DNA of 64,000 nt, from NCBI GenBank assembly GCA_001910725.1, contig MJGA01000004.1, forward strand, positions 1,798,001-1,862,000. Direction: 5' to 3'. This document shows, piece after piece, positions 10,638 through 22,123 of the stretch. The notes under the pieces are model-generated. The model made no database searches, was not told where the DNA came from, and saw only the letters and a list, made by a program, of their open reading frames with translations. Origin of the DNA: Phanerodontia chrysosporium. Lineage: Eukaryota > Basidiomycota > Agaricomycetes > Polyporales > Phanerochaetaceae. The stretch's first letter is position 1. Each line of letters opens with the position of its first letter. Both the position numbers and the translations under genes were made by a program.

Positions 10638-12609
10638 ATGCCTTCCGCCCTCTCTCGGCTGGAGGCCACAGCCGCGAACACCGAGTCTGCAGTGCCCCCG
10701 ACGCCGATTTGCGTCCGTTCCAGGAATTTGCATCCGCTAGACGTACAGGCTGCTGCACAGGCCGGCACCGACCAGCCCTCGCCGAAGGCCGCCTGGCCTC
10801 AGGAGCCCATATCCCCGCCCTACGCGACACCCTCCTTCGCCCTCGACCCCGCCCTCTGCGGACACACCTTCCTTCTCAGCGGCTCCACGAACGGAGTCCA
10901 AGTCCTCACCTCACCCATGTCGTCCTCGCCCAACCCGGTGTCGCGCCTCGCCATTATACCTCCCCAGTTTCAGGCCAGTGGAGCGATCCATCTCCTGTCT
11001 CAGCAATACCTACCCAATGTCGATCCTAGGGTCGATCCACGGATGCTGCAGCAGCTGCCGTCCGAGTACGGGCCCGCCGCGTTTGCGTCGCACACTACGG
11101 ACCCACAGCTCCTGTACAACTACCAGCTCGCGGACCAGAGGAACCAGTCGATCGGCTGGGGCACGCGCGACCTCGTGCTGCGCTCGCCGCCGCTTCCGCG
11201 CCAGCGAAGCGCAAAGGCCTGCAAGAAGTGCCGGAAGCGCAAGACGAAGGTACGCTCCGACGCTTCCGTTCATCGAGTAAGGTTTTTCTGACCGGAGCCG
11301 CCTTGGTTCGCACGTTATCTAGTGCTCTGGCGGGCAGCCGTGCTCGCGCTGTGTCGCACGTGGCCTGGAGTGCGAGTACGACGAGAAGTCGACGCTGCGC
11401 GGGCCGCTCAAGGCTCGCGCGGAGAGCCGTGGCAGGAAGCCGGCGTCGAAGCCTGCGTCCGTCGACGGGGACGTCCGCTCGCGCGTGCGGTCTCAGGATG
11501 GCGACAAGGCTTCGTCTTCGCCGGGCCTGAGCTGCTCGGACAAGATCCCGTCCGTGATGCAGCCCGCACCTTCCGCTGCTGCTGCGGGTGCGCGCGAGGA
11601 GACGCCGCAGCCCGGGACTCTCGGAGGCGGGTGCGACCCTGGGCAGTACACCGCGTTTGTCAGCGGAGGATCGCTGTCCGAGAGCGCCTGCGCGTCTAAT
11701 TCTGCGCAGATGTCTCTCATCCAGGGCTATGTCGCCCCGGACGATCATGCGTCCCGCCCGCGGTTGCCCTCCGCTCGAAACACGACCTGGCCCGCTGCGC
11801 CTCGCATTATCGCCTCGGACATCTCAGACACCTCGAGCCGGCCTCCGTCCGCCTGCTCCGACTACTCCCAGAGCTCCTCAGACGCGTCTGGCTACACGCT
11901 CTCCTCAGACGCGTCCTCTCGCACGTGAGTACTGCCCTCCCGTGCCGCGCTGCGTCTCGTATGCTGACGCCCCGCGCGCTCGCCCAGCTCCAACGCCTCG
12001 TCGTCTCCCGTCGCTTGGCCCGCGGCAGTCTCAGACTACAGCTACAGCCGCGTGTTCCCGCGCACGCTCGCCTCCTCGCTCTCCTCGTCCTCGCTCAAGG
12101 ACGCCCTCGTCCCGCGCCCCCGGCGCCGCGCGTTCTCGCAGGCGTCTCCGCTCTCCGTCGAGACCATGCCGGCCGACCCCGCACACTCGCTCTCCGCGGT
12201 CCTGCGCCACGCCACCCTAGCCGACTCAGCGTGCGCGCCGCGCTCGCCGGCCGAGACATCGCTGCTGGGCGCACCAGGGCCGCTCGCCGCGCCCGGCCTC
12301 CTATCCGCGCCGCCGCAGTGGGGCGCCCCGCCGTCCTCGCTCCCGCCGACGCCCGCCGACACGCTCAAGTTCGAGGACGTCTTCAACTTTGCGCCCGAGT
12401 CGCCCGCACACGACGCCGGCTTCGACGCGCTCCCCTCCCGCGCCAACACCGTCAAGGCCCGCGACAGCGCGCAGGCCCTCGCACACATGCACATGAACGC
12501 CGCCGCCATGATGGGCCTCGACCCCGCCCACGGCGCTGACGGCTTCGGCTTCGGCGCATCCCTCGCCGCGCCCACCGACCTCCATACCGCCGCATACCCG
12601 CACGCCTAG
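10638..12609 (+). CDS. Zn(2)-Cys(6) binuclear cluster transcription factor
   Basis: This is a fungal-specific DNA-binding regulator. Exons are 10638-11249, 11323-11924 and 11988-12609. The first intron splits the zinc cluster exactly after A-C-K-K-C-R-K-R-K-T-K. Splicing gives C-S-G-G-Q-P-C-S-R-C-V-A-R-G-L-E-C, so the motif is CX2CX6CX5CX2CX6C with a basic first loop, the canonical Gal4-type arrangement. The cluster is unusually central (about residue 195), preceded by a Pro/Ser-rich region. The C-terminal half is Ser/Ala/Pro-rich, with an acidic segment (L-K-F-E-D-V-F-N-F-A-P-E) that could activate transcription. No fungal-specific middle homology domain is visible. Targets are unknown. The stop at 12607 is convergent with the WC-2-like gene. 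Confidence 0.85.
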
Positions 12610-13358
12610 ACCCATCGTCTCGGGCCCCGTTGTAATCCTAGGTATAACTATCTATGCCCAGTCCTCCTCTCTCTCTGCTTTCGCACTTGTTGTCGGTTGC
12701 CCCGCATATCTATTATCTATTTTATATCCCCTCTTTTTGTCATATATCCTATGTTGTACATCTATTTGGTTGCATTACCCATCTTCGCCTTCGTTTTGCC
12801 TCCCCTCTTTCCTTCGGACCCTTCATTGCCTACCCTTGTCCTGTCATACCTTTCTTGTTGTGCCATGGGATCACTCGCCTGTCTTCTGGTATGGGTTTCC
12901 GTATATGTTGTACTCGATTCCCTCAACTCGTGTCATAACACGACACGGGGCTGATCGCCAAAATGTATAGGCTATATCCTAGCCGCTTTCTTTCCATTGG
13001 ACACTCGTAACTTATACTTTCGGACACCCTTGCTCGCAACCTTCTTTGCTTATGCTTTGATGTATCTGTCTAACTTATTGAAAGAATTTGCACAAGGCTG
13101 ATGTACATAGAGATAGATTGGAAAGCGGACAATATACATAGCTGCATACACGAGAAATAGCGGAGGGAGTGCGCTGAAAGCAAGACACATGACCAAGAAA
13201 CGTTGAGCAGAGCCGACAGCAGACGACAGCGAGGACAACACGGGGCGGGGACAAGACAATGTAGAACTTTGGAGAGTTCGAGGGCGGGAATCTGGAGGAG
13301 ATCAGCAGTACCTGCTATATTTACCAAAGTTCAGAACCAGGTGTGATGCAGATGGCTA
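12610..13358. other. Convergent 3' region
   Basis: About 750 bp separate the ends of the Zn(2)Cys(6) gene and the WC-2-like gene. The first half is strongly C/T-rich on the plus strand, as in fungal 3' untranslated regions. I see no gene. Confidence 0.5.
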
Positions 13359-14830
13359 TCACGCTCCCGTGGATGGATCGCCCTCGCCAGCGAGGGCAAA
13401 GTTCGTGCGAACGGACTTTGCCCAACGCAAGCCGCAGGCATTGCAGAGGGTCTTTGGACCCTGTGGACCCTGACGGTGCAGATGTGGCGTTTGACTATCC
13501 ATCACCCGATCCAGAAGCAGGCAGGCGTACCTTGCGCCATTCCGGCGAATCTGTCCTCCCACAAGTCATGCAGCAATACAATTCCTGTGCGAGCGGCTTC
13601 TTGCTCTGCGTCAATCACGGGGACTTAGCGTCTCGATAATATTGAGTTGAGACCAGTTGAAGACGAACCTTCTTTCGTGGAAACGTGGGGTCTGCGGCTG
13701 GATCTGGAAGCTCGCTGCGCTCTGCGCCCGCCGGATACGACGAAGAGCTTACGGCCTGGTTTGAATCAGACAGACCGTCGTAGAACTGCCTGGTGTCGAA
13801 GCTACGGCTCGGTCCGGCTGCAGCAGAACTTTGGGTCCAGGCAAACGATTGAAAAGAGGATGCGCCTGCGTTACGTGTTTCGGCCTGCCCAGGGTACGGT
13901 GTCTGTTGGGGAAACGCATGGGAACGCCAGACCTGTCTCTGCCCTTGCACGCGGTCTAGCGCTTCGACTTTGGCCTTCGCGTCCCGAAGTCGTTGCTGCA
14001 ATCGTTCGTTTTCTATCTTGAGTTCCAGGAAGCTGTTCAGCCTATGACGAGAAGCATGAATCACTCGTCTGTGGTGAAATGCGCACTGCTGCGGGACCTA
14101 CATGGCAGTGTTACGGCTCGGATAGGGTTTGGCCATGGCAAAGAAGCAGCTGAAGGTGCGGCCGTTGGCAGAGGACGACACGTTTGAGGGGCCTGCCTGG
14201 GCTTCGACGTTTGCCGTAACATGTACGTGAGGGTCGGCAGTACTGTTCACTCTCGGCATGGATGAATCGGGAATGAAGTGCGGGTATCCCTTGATCTCAA
14301 AGAAGACCTCCTTCGCAGGGGGGCGTGCAGGCTGGATCGGTCGAGCACTGCCGACGCCGGCTGGCTGCGTGGGTAAAGTTGGCAGAACGGGCATGGAGGG
14401 CCCGTACACGTCTTGTTCTGTCTTGCACCGTAAGCGGGCATATGACAGAAGGTCGCTGCCGGCCTTGATAGACTCTTCGAACTGTCGCTGGAACACGGGT
14501 ATATCCTCGTCTGCAGATAGGCGCATTCGAATTTGCAGTGTCGTGTAGTCTAGCCCAATGTGAGGACGTACCGTTCATAATGTCACAGAAGTTCATGTCC
14601 ACCAGCTCTTCGTCGGCCCATCCGAGCAATGCCTTCACCGCGGGCCCACAGTAGAGGACGGTGGCATCGCCCGAGAGCACGAGCATGACCGCCTCGGTCA
14701 GTTCGGTCACGAGCAGATCCGCCCATCTCTTCCGCTTCGTGAAGTCAAAGATGAGCTGTTGATTCGCCAGTTTGTTCGCTGCGGGTGCCGCTGGCGGCGG
14801 CAGCATCGTGACTGGCGGGTATCCCTCCAT
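13359..14830 (-). CDS. wc-2: White-collar-2-like PAS/GATA transcription factor
   Basis: This is the partner of the WC-1 blue-light receptor, which binds light-response promoters. The start is at 14830 ([20 protein letters not shown]). A PAS domain begins at about residue 30 ([17 protein letters not shown]) and runs through [20 protein letters not shown] 61-nt intron (14571-14511) then leads to [16 protein letters not shown] short coiled coil follows ([15 protein letters not shown]). The C-terminal GATA finger is split by an intron after E-W-R-K and reads C-M-T-C-X18-C-N-A-C, the 18-residue loop type typical of WC-2. There are four introns. No FAD-binding LOV cysteine motif is present, as expected for WC-2 rather than WC-1. 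Confidence 0.92.
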
Positions 14831-15234
14831 GCTGGAGGAGGAGAAGAGGCAAGGCGAGACCTGGGTGGTGGTATCCAGGAAGAAAGAGGATCAGCCTCGT
14901 CCGCGTCGCATGCGGCTCAGCGCAAGGCGTGTGGATCTCTCCATCTGGGCAAGGTTCATACCGCATCCGTGCGACAGCGTCCGCGTCATCGTCAACATCA
15001 TCCAGGCCTCGTCCGCGTCCTGGCGCCTAAAATACATCCGTGAACCTTTTCCGGGAAATTGCGATAAATATATTCCAAAGTCCATTCAAGTCAGGGTACA
15101 CAATGCTACATAATGTCGTCTACAATGATGTGGATACAGAAAGGTCATAAGCAATACACCCATAAAAGCCATAATACAGACAGTCCCAATAAGAAAGACA
15201 ACATGAAGAAGACAGAAAGACAAAGAGAAGAAGT

Positions 15235-17029
15235 CTAGTAGTATATAGGTCCATCAGCAGAGTCCCAGACACGCTCGACGTCGACGCCCTCGGGAGCTGT
15301 GCAAGGCAGGAGGACCCTGACAAAGGCGTCTGCATCAAGGCTGCAGACCCATGTCAGCCATGCGTCGAAGCCAAGGGGGAGCTCACCCGGGCTTCCCTCC
15401 AGAGGAGCACCCTGCATGAATGGAAGGTGCTCCTCCGCGGGCTGGAACGCGGCCCCAGATGCGACCTCCCCGCTGATAACTCCCGAAAGGTCCCACGCCT
15501 GACCTTCGGGAAGTTGATGCGCAGGGAGCGCGGGAGGCGCGTCACCCACAAGCGGCGGGCCCGGGAAGGGCGCCTCGGGTGGCGCGAATAGAGGCGCGAG
15601 CTCCGCCTCCAGCACATGACCCGCCAAGGGTCCAGCGTGGGAGAGGGACTGCTCCGGGAGTTGCGCGGCGGAGAAGTAGAAGGGCGCGTCCAGCGCGCTA
15701 GGGAGCCGTGGCTCCGCGAACTCCTGGGCGATGACGGAGGCGGGCGCGAGAGAGTAAGCAGCGGGGGATGGTAGATGATGGAGTGAGGATGAAGCCGCGG
15801 GGTAAGCGGCTGACTGCTCCGGTACATGGAAAGGGAAGGAGGGAGCAGGTAGTGACGACGGACCAGCCGTCTGGGTAGGTACGATGGGTTCGTACCAAGG
15901 GGAGAGTTGTGAGGGCCCGCGTCGACGAACGATGTGTCGAAACGGCGAGGCGAGGCTTGGAAACCAGGCGGGAACGTCGGGATTGTGATGGCGGGGCAAG
16001 GGATCGAGGCGGCGGGGTCGTGGACCGGCGTGTCATGCTGGGGAAGCGAGACTTGCCTTGAAGGGCCGGCGATAGGCTTGTCGCCGCCCCTTTTCGTCCG
16101 CTTCGGTACCTGCTTCCCAAGTGCCTTCCGGCGGTTGATGACCTGGATCTCGACGGCTTCGCTGGCGAGGATCGACACGCCGACGAGATCCTGGTTCAGC
16201 CGCCGGCAGTGCGGCTTCAAGCGCATGTGCCGCCATGGCGAGTCCTTGCGGTACGAGCCCCTGCAGGATAGCGTAGTTAGTAAGACTGCAAGATAAAAAA
16301 AAGCGAAAAACTTGACATACATGTTACCGCAGTTCTCTGCGTTCGGGCACATCCACCATGGCACCAGAAACTCGTCCAGCTCCATCCCGAGGCAGTCGGC
16401 GAGCCTCTCGATGTGCTCTCTTGTTCCCGCATGGCGAGTGTCGCGGTCTGCCTCGAAGTAATCTTCGCATATTGTGCAACACTAGACAAAAGTGAGTGAG
16501 AGCGGTCGAAAAGCAAGTGGCAACATACCCCGCGATGATTAACGCCATGACGCCTCATCGGGTGGTTCGGCGGTATCACTTTGATACCGTTCTCCTTGCA
16601 GTAGTCAAAGTCTCTGCGCGACATCTTGGGACAGCAGTAGTATGCGAGCGCCTCGAAACCCATGCTGTTGAGCTTGCCGTCGTCGTCGAAGAACTCTTTC
16701 TTGAGCCAGACACGAAGGTTGGACAGGTCAGCTGAGTGCTCCACACCCCACAGAAGAACAGTGCGGTCGGGGATGTCGATGGGTTCGTCCTTGCGTCTCC
16801 AGTACCAGACCTGCTTGGTGTTCCGCTTGACAGCTTCCGTAGTAGACACAATTTCGTCGTTGTCGTGGTGGTCGATGGTCTCCATGACTATCCGGTATTG
16901 GATATCATCTGAGGCGGCAGCGGTGGGCGCGGCGGGCGCAGGGGCCGCGGTCTTGTTACGGAACCGGTGGGCAGTGCGAGGCGGATTTCTACGCGGCGCT
17001 GGGGATGTCGTAGTACGGATTGCAGGCAT
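15235..17029 (-). CDS. Hypothetical protein with Cys/His-rich N-terminal half
   Basis: Not recognised. The start is the ATG at 17029 (MPAIRTTTSPAPRRNPPRTA). After a basic, Pro-rich leader comes a region with V-W-Y-W-R-R-K-D-E-P-I-D-I-P-D and Y-Y-C-C-P-K-M-S-R-R-D. Two introns (gtatgt donors) follow, giving C-C-T-I-C-E-D-Y-F-E-A-D-R-D-T-R-H-A-G-T-R-E-H and W-W-M-C-P-N-A-E-N-C-G-N-M. The Cys/His pattern suggests zinc binding, perhaps C2H2-like. The C-terminal 250 residues are Pro/Ala-rich and acidic at the end. The frame shifts near 15913-15918; one extra G or C in GGGCCC restores it (D-A-G-P-S-Q-L-S-P-W-Y). A 56-nt intron with a poor GTCGAC donor (15926-15871) would also do so. The gene lies directly upstream of wc-2 on the same strand. 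Confidence 0.6.
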
Positions 17030-18350
17030 GATGAAGGACTGCTGGGAAGCGAGAAGAGCGATTGGTAGTGAGGAGGTGATGTGTTCGGAGGGCAGGGAGG
17101 CACATACAGGTTATATACAACGCAGTAGCGGAGTACTTCCTAACTGGTACATACTGAGTAGGGACTTCGCGAGAGCATCGTGGCGTGCGACTGGACAGCG
17201 CAGTGAAAGGAATGCATTGAGAGAACGCACGGTCGCCATGCGACGATTGAGGTAAAGCAGGACGATCGGGAAATTTGCCCCGGACCGAGGCAGAATTAGT
17301 GGCATGCCGCGAAGCATCTGAGGCCCAGCAGCTATGCAAGGCGCGGGGCGAGCGAAAGCTTGCATTGTGCCGCGCCCGATTTGCATACTTTCGCAGGCCG
17401 CCGCAAGGTCAAGAAAGCGCGTCAAAGTGCTCGGAAGCACTCCAGAGCGTTATTCCGAGTGGCATAGATCTGATAGCTGCCAAAGCGATCTATGATTTGC
17501 AATCAGCGCTCCTTGTACTGACAACAGAGAGGCTGACGTACCCACGGAAATGAATCTCTCTGAAGAAAACCATACATCGAGGCTCGTTCGTCCGGGCCTA
17601 TCGACCACCAATGTAGAAAGGCTACCCTCGACCCTGATCGTCTATCAGGTCAATATTACCGAAACGACGATTGTGGCCCACAGAGTTACTGGCCTATGAC
17701 TGAGCAATACCATCCTTTCTCCGCGGTAAACACAGTAGCTAATAGCAGAAGACCTCACTGGAGCAACTTACCATCTGAATCTGCGTTCACGGAGTACGGT
17801 GAAGTCCCCGCGGGGAGGCTTGTTGATGGGGTGCTTGGCCTCGGAACACGGGGCTGGGCGCTAGAAGACGTCACATCTTAGCGGATGTACCTGTGGAAGT
17901 GAGTTTTCACATGCACAAAGCTGATAAATGACATTCATTACCGCGTCTTCTGGGGGAGACAAGCCTGACACGAGCAGGGAGGACCCCCAAGGGCTGACAA
18001 ATTTCGTGAAACCCACGCCTGCACAACGATAACACGGTGCTTAGTGTAATGAAAGCAATAAAGCGTCATTGTTGGGCATTGTTCACATACCGGAGCGGCC
18101 TCCGAGGGTGCGTCTTGCCGACGACATGGCGTGTCGAGGGCAAGAGCCACAGTGCCTAAACGAGCCAGACGCGCAAACTGGACCAAACAGCGCCACGAAG
18201 ACGCCGCCTTCCTTAGACGACCTACGCGCGTCTTGACCATCAACCGCGTCGACACGAGGTCCACCCCCACCTCGCCCCACCCTCCTGCCTCGCCCGACAC
18301 TCTCGCTCTCCCGCACATACTCCTTTTTTTACGCGTAGGAATATCACACG
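17030..18350. other. Divergent intergenic region of 1.3 kb
   Basis: This lies between the minus-strand unknown (start 17029) and RPA3 (start 18351). The last 100 bp are C/T-rich, as is common in fungal promoters. I find no supported gene or RNA. Confidence 0.5.
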
Positions 18351-18866
18351 ATGGCTGAGCACATCACTCCTCGCGTCAACGCGGCGCGCATGCCCGACTT
18401 CAAGAACCACACCGTTCGCGTCTTCGGCAAGATCCTCCGGGTGCGTTTCACGCGTTGACGACTACGAGTGTGCCACTGACTGAACCTGTAGCTAGATGAC
18501 GACGCGAACGAAGTCATTATTCAGGCGAGCGATGGCGGCGAATTGAGGGTCCAGTTCGTTTCGGTGCGTCGCACATCTTGGGAAGAAAACGCGTGCTTAA
18601 CTCATTTATTCCTACGCCGTTAGCCTCCTACTCTGTCCTCCCAGTACATTGAAGTGATTGGAAAGGTTGCCAAAGATGACACGCTGAAAGCTCAGGCCAT
18701 CGTCGAGCTAACCGACAACTTCGGTGAGCCTCATGTTTTGGCGCGCCTGGCTGCCCTCGCTCACTCAACCTTAGACATGGAACTGGCCGACTTCGTCGTT
18801 CAAATGTGGCATGACCCGCGTTTCGAGGTCATGACAGGCATGAAAGACTTCAAGCTACAAGCCTGA
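18351..18866 (+). CDS. RPA3: Replication protein A subunit 3 (RPA14)
   Basis: This is the smallest subunit of the heterotrimeric single-strand DNA-binding complex RPA, used in replication and repair in the nucleus. Exons are 18351-18440, 18492-18563, 18645-18723 and 18775-18866. The product is about 110 residues, the usual size. It is a single OB fold: an opening P-R-V-N-A-A-R-M-P-D-F-K-N-H-T-V-R-V-F-G, the strand G-G-E-L-R-V-Q-F-V-S, then Y-I-E-V-I-G-K-V. The C-terminal helix (D-M-E-L-A-D-F-V-V-Q-M-W) packs in the trimer core. The tail is F-E-V-M-T-G-M-K-D-F-K-L-Q-A. All junctions are in phase. Confidence 0.9.
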
Positions 18867-19190
18867 GCATTCTCTGTCCCTCATCTTTTTCTCGTCCAAG
18901 TTCTGTTCTCCGTCGTGCTCTGCAGAAAGCTGTCATATTGTGTAATTATATCTCATATGGATCATTTCGATGTTCGAGGCCATTAACATACATGAGGCGT
19001 GACAGCAAGACCTTCCAGATGTCCTTCGGGGAATCATGTGTGAAGTCGGTGCAGTATTCCAGGCGAAGGCGGGGAAGGGCAGAAACGCCTGCGGCCAACG
19101 CTCAAAGCTCGCTGCACCAGAAACAGAGCAATAGCAAACGGTCTAGCGCAATGCGAGAGCGCAGGCAACAGTGCACGTGCGATGAGACTG

Positions 19191-19331
19191 CTATACTTCC
19201 GATGATGGCCCTTCCTCAAAAGCCCCCGATTCCTCCGCATCCATCTGGTCAGAGTCCTCGGGTTCTGTGTCCTGCAAAGAAATGTTATGTGGCTCGTCCA
19301 TATCAACCATGTCAGCATCGAGGTCCTGCTC

Positions 19332-19363
<32 letters not shown>

Positions 19364-19849
19364 CATCTGCGTCCGTGTTGTTATTGCCTTCAGAGTCGGA
19401 GCCGTCCGAGCCGTCGTCCTCGTCGTCATCGTCGTCGTCGTCTTCGCTTTGATCATCGGCCTGGGATAGGGAGGAGCTTTGAGTACCGCGTGCGGAAGAG
19501 CTGCTCGAGGAGCTGTCACTGACATCGTTCTTCTCCTCGTGCTGCGTCAGCGAGCGGCCGATGGGCACGAGCCAGTTGTACCCCCGTTTCTTGATCTCGT
19601 CCATCTGTCGCGCCCTGAGCGACATACACTCCCCGCGTGCACACGAGAGAGCCCACGCACCAGCTCGTCCAGGTCGTCCTCCTCCTCGCTGAGGTCCTCC
19701 ATCTCGCGCGCGAGGTCGCGGGTGGCGTTGAACCGCGCGGGCTGCTGTCCGTAGCGCGGCAGCGGCAGCGGGTGGGGCTGCGGCGGCTGGGGGAGCAGCG
19801 TCGGAAAGACCGCCGTGCGCGGCAGCAGCGTCGGCGCAGCGACAGACAT
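19191..19849 (-). CDS. Anaphase-promoting complex subunit 15 / Mnd2-like
   Basis: APC15/Mnd2 is a small acidic APC/C subunit that promotes turnover of the mitotic checkpoint complex and restrains Ama1-type activity in meiosis. Exon 1 (19849-19661) opens with M-S-V-A-A-P-T-L-L-P-R and contains A-R-F-N-A-T-R-D-L-A-R-E-M-E-D-L, matching the family's opening followed by W-F-N-x-D-R-P. A 56-nt intron (19660-19605) leads to M-D-E-I-K-K-R-G-Y-N-W-L-V-P-I-G-R-S-L, equivalent to the conserved N-L-V-P-I-G-K. An extended Ser/Asp/Glu tract follows, with runs of seven Asp and eight Glu. The acidic tail is the family hallmark. It is divergently arranged with the gene at 19974, only 124 bp apart. Confidence 0.75.
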
Positions 19850-19973
19850 CGGTGAGGCCCTGGGAGAATGTGCAGGTCAGGAGAGGCGGCCGCCGCGGAG
19901 GTCGTGGTCGCGGAACAAAGGCACCGAAGCCACGTGCCTGGCGTGCCGCGCGACAACTCTCACCGCGTCCACC

Positions 19974-21375
19974 ATGTCCGCTGCCCTCTCGCGCGCGCAG
20001 GACGCCCTCGCCGGCTTTGTCGCTGCGTACGGCAGCCTTCTCGACGATGTTGATATGTCTCTGGTGTACCGCGATGCTCTCGACTGGCTGCGTATTGGCA
20101 CGACTCGACTCAAAGACGTCTACCTCTCCGACCTCCAGCAACGCGTGGGGCGCTAGACCTCTCGCTCTTCGACTTCCAGCTCTCTCCTGACCTGCTGTGG
20201 TGCTCTTCTGCCCTTGCTCTCTGTGTATTTACTCTCCTTCTTTTTCTCTTTGCACGACGCTCCCAGCCAGAGGCTCCCGACAGCCCACGCCTGCGCGCAC
20301 CACTCAACGCGCTCCTCAGCTTCGCCGCGCCGACAACATCCTCCTGGCCCGACCGCTATCTTTCTATCGCGCGCCGCAGCGTTACAAGCCCGTCTCCTCA
20401 GCTGCGCGTATCCTTGTCCGGCCTCCTCGACGATGTCGCCTCCGGTGCGGTCGAGCTGCGCGCCGCGCCGCTGGACCTGCCGCAGTACATGTCCGGAACG
20501 CTCGTACGGCATGGCTGGACGATCCTACCCCATGTAGGACTGTCCTGGCGCGTGTACGTCGCGTTTCGGGTTGCATGTATGCGCCTCGTGACGTGCATGC
20601 CCTCGGTGCGTATTCCAGCACTCTGCAGTCCGTTGTGGCCGCCAACCAGTGTTACGTTTCGCGCTAGCTATTCTATGCTACAGGTATGTGTATGCATGCC
20701 CACAGTTATGTATGGTGCTGAATTATTCTCTTATGTGTAGCCGATACCAACACTCTGTTTGCGAAGTACTCTGCTCTGGGTAGACTGGTGGACAAGCCCT
20801 CTGCGCACTTGGTCGATCCTGCACCCGACATGACAATGTTGAGCCTCGACGCCGTATCTGTCTCCCAGCTCAAGACGTACATCCGCAACGTACAGGCGTC
20901 CCTGCCACCAGGAGCCTCTGCCATGGTCGGATTCTCGACACGGGGCGGGTCAGTGTCGTACCTGAGCGCTGCGTTCGTGCATGCATCGATCCCATACTTT
21001 GCTCGCAAGCATGTTGTCGGTCGACGGGAAAATGCAGCATTACCACACGATGGCGTAATTCCTGGACGGACTCCCTTCCTGGACATGCAACCGACGCCGC
21101 TGTCAACCTCGCTCGATCACATCCTGCGGCTGCTCACGTCGGGCGCGACGCCGCTGTCGGTGGAGTCGGTGGAAAATGTCTCGGGGCAATATGCGAACTA
21201 CCTGGACCGATACGTGCAGGATCTGACGGAAATGCCAGCGGTGCGGGCAAGATTCGTCGCTCGATGGGGAATGGCGGGCTGGCGGGAAGAGCGGCTATTG
21301 GTGGCCTGGGAGGCTGCGACGTTCAGGGCAGGTCTCATGTCGCGCTGGGCAGTATACGTCACCCGTAGAGCTTAG
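19974..21375 (+). CDS. Hypothetical membrane protein (exon structure partly unresolved)
   Basis: Not recognised. The ATG at 19974 has a good context (gtccaccATGTCC). The opening (M-S-A-A-L-S-R-A-Q-D-A-L-A-G-F-V) is helical. The frame breaks at the GGGG run 20147-20150; one more G joins Q-Q-R-V-G to A-L-D-L-S-L-F-D-F-Q-L-S-P. Next is one clear transmembrane helix (L-L-W-C-S-S-A-L-A-L-C-V-F-T-L-L-L-F-L-F) followed by R-R. The segment from about 20540 to 20745 holds at least one intron that I cannot place with certainty. The last exon, open from about 20742, carries F-A-K-Y-S-A-L-G-R-L-V-D-K-P and ends at 21375. It is rich in short helices (Y-A-N-Y-L-D-R-Y-V-Q-D-L-T). Two genes rather than one remain possible. 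Confidence 0.5.
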
Positions 21376-22123
21376 AGCCTGTCCCGGACTTGTGCTCCGA
21401 GCTCGACGGCGATACCTCTGCAATGCTAGGTGCACATTCGAGTCGGAATATTGCCCTTGGTAAGCCGTAGCGCCACGCCTTGATTCCGACCCTGCTGTGG
21501 GCGCTAAGCGCGTGCTCCTTGGCCATTTTGCCCGGTCTCGGACGGCCTTGCAAGACCAGGTAGCTTGCAAGAGCTGGGAAATTGAAGCCTCGGGAATGCA
21601 TGGCGCATATCGCCTATCGTCTTGGCGAAACAGGTCACGCTCTCCACAGCTGGACATGTGGTAAGGGTCCTGGTATGCTCTTTTCTCGCTGAGAAACGGA
21701 TGACTGATGTGAGGATGCTAGGCACGACGCTTTGCAAGGGCTCTGATGCAGACAGCAGCGATGCGGAGAGTGCTGAGGACCGTGCGGCCGTTCGGAAGAG
21801 GCCTCCGGGGCCGCCCGAGGGAGAGGACCCGCCTTTTCGCACGTCTCGGCCGCTGACGTCGGGCGGCGCCTAGCACAGCAAACTTTCCAAGTATGGCAAA
21901 CATCGTGGTATACAGGCCCGCCTACAGCTTCCCGTGTGTGTCCGCAGAGCGACCATGTCGCGCTATAAAATACTACCCCGCCCTCCCCACTATTTCCAGC
22001 TCACGTCCCATCGTATTCTAGGCACCGCCTAGCAACATCCCCGTCTCCCTCCCGCCCCGTGTCTCTGTGTCTCTGCCATGGAGAGCCCCGTCATCAGCAC
22101 GAGCAGCACGCTCGCACACAGTG
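21376..22123. other. Intergenic region upstream of the MFS transporter
   Basis: No gene is recognised. It contains a good TATA box at 21964-21970 about 160 bp before the proposed transporter start. The ATG at 22078 opens a 32-codon frame that is out of phase with the transporter. That frame could be the true N-terminus if the sequence is faulty there, or an upstream ORF. Confidence 0.45.
21964..21970 (+). promoter_or_regulatory. TATA box of the MFS transporter gene
   Basis: TATAAAA, followed by C-rich sequence and a C/T-rich leader (acatccccgtctccctcccg), is the strongest TATA match upstream of the transporter. Confidence 0.55.
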
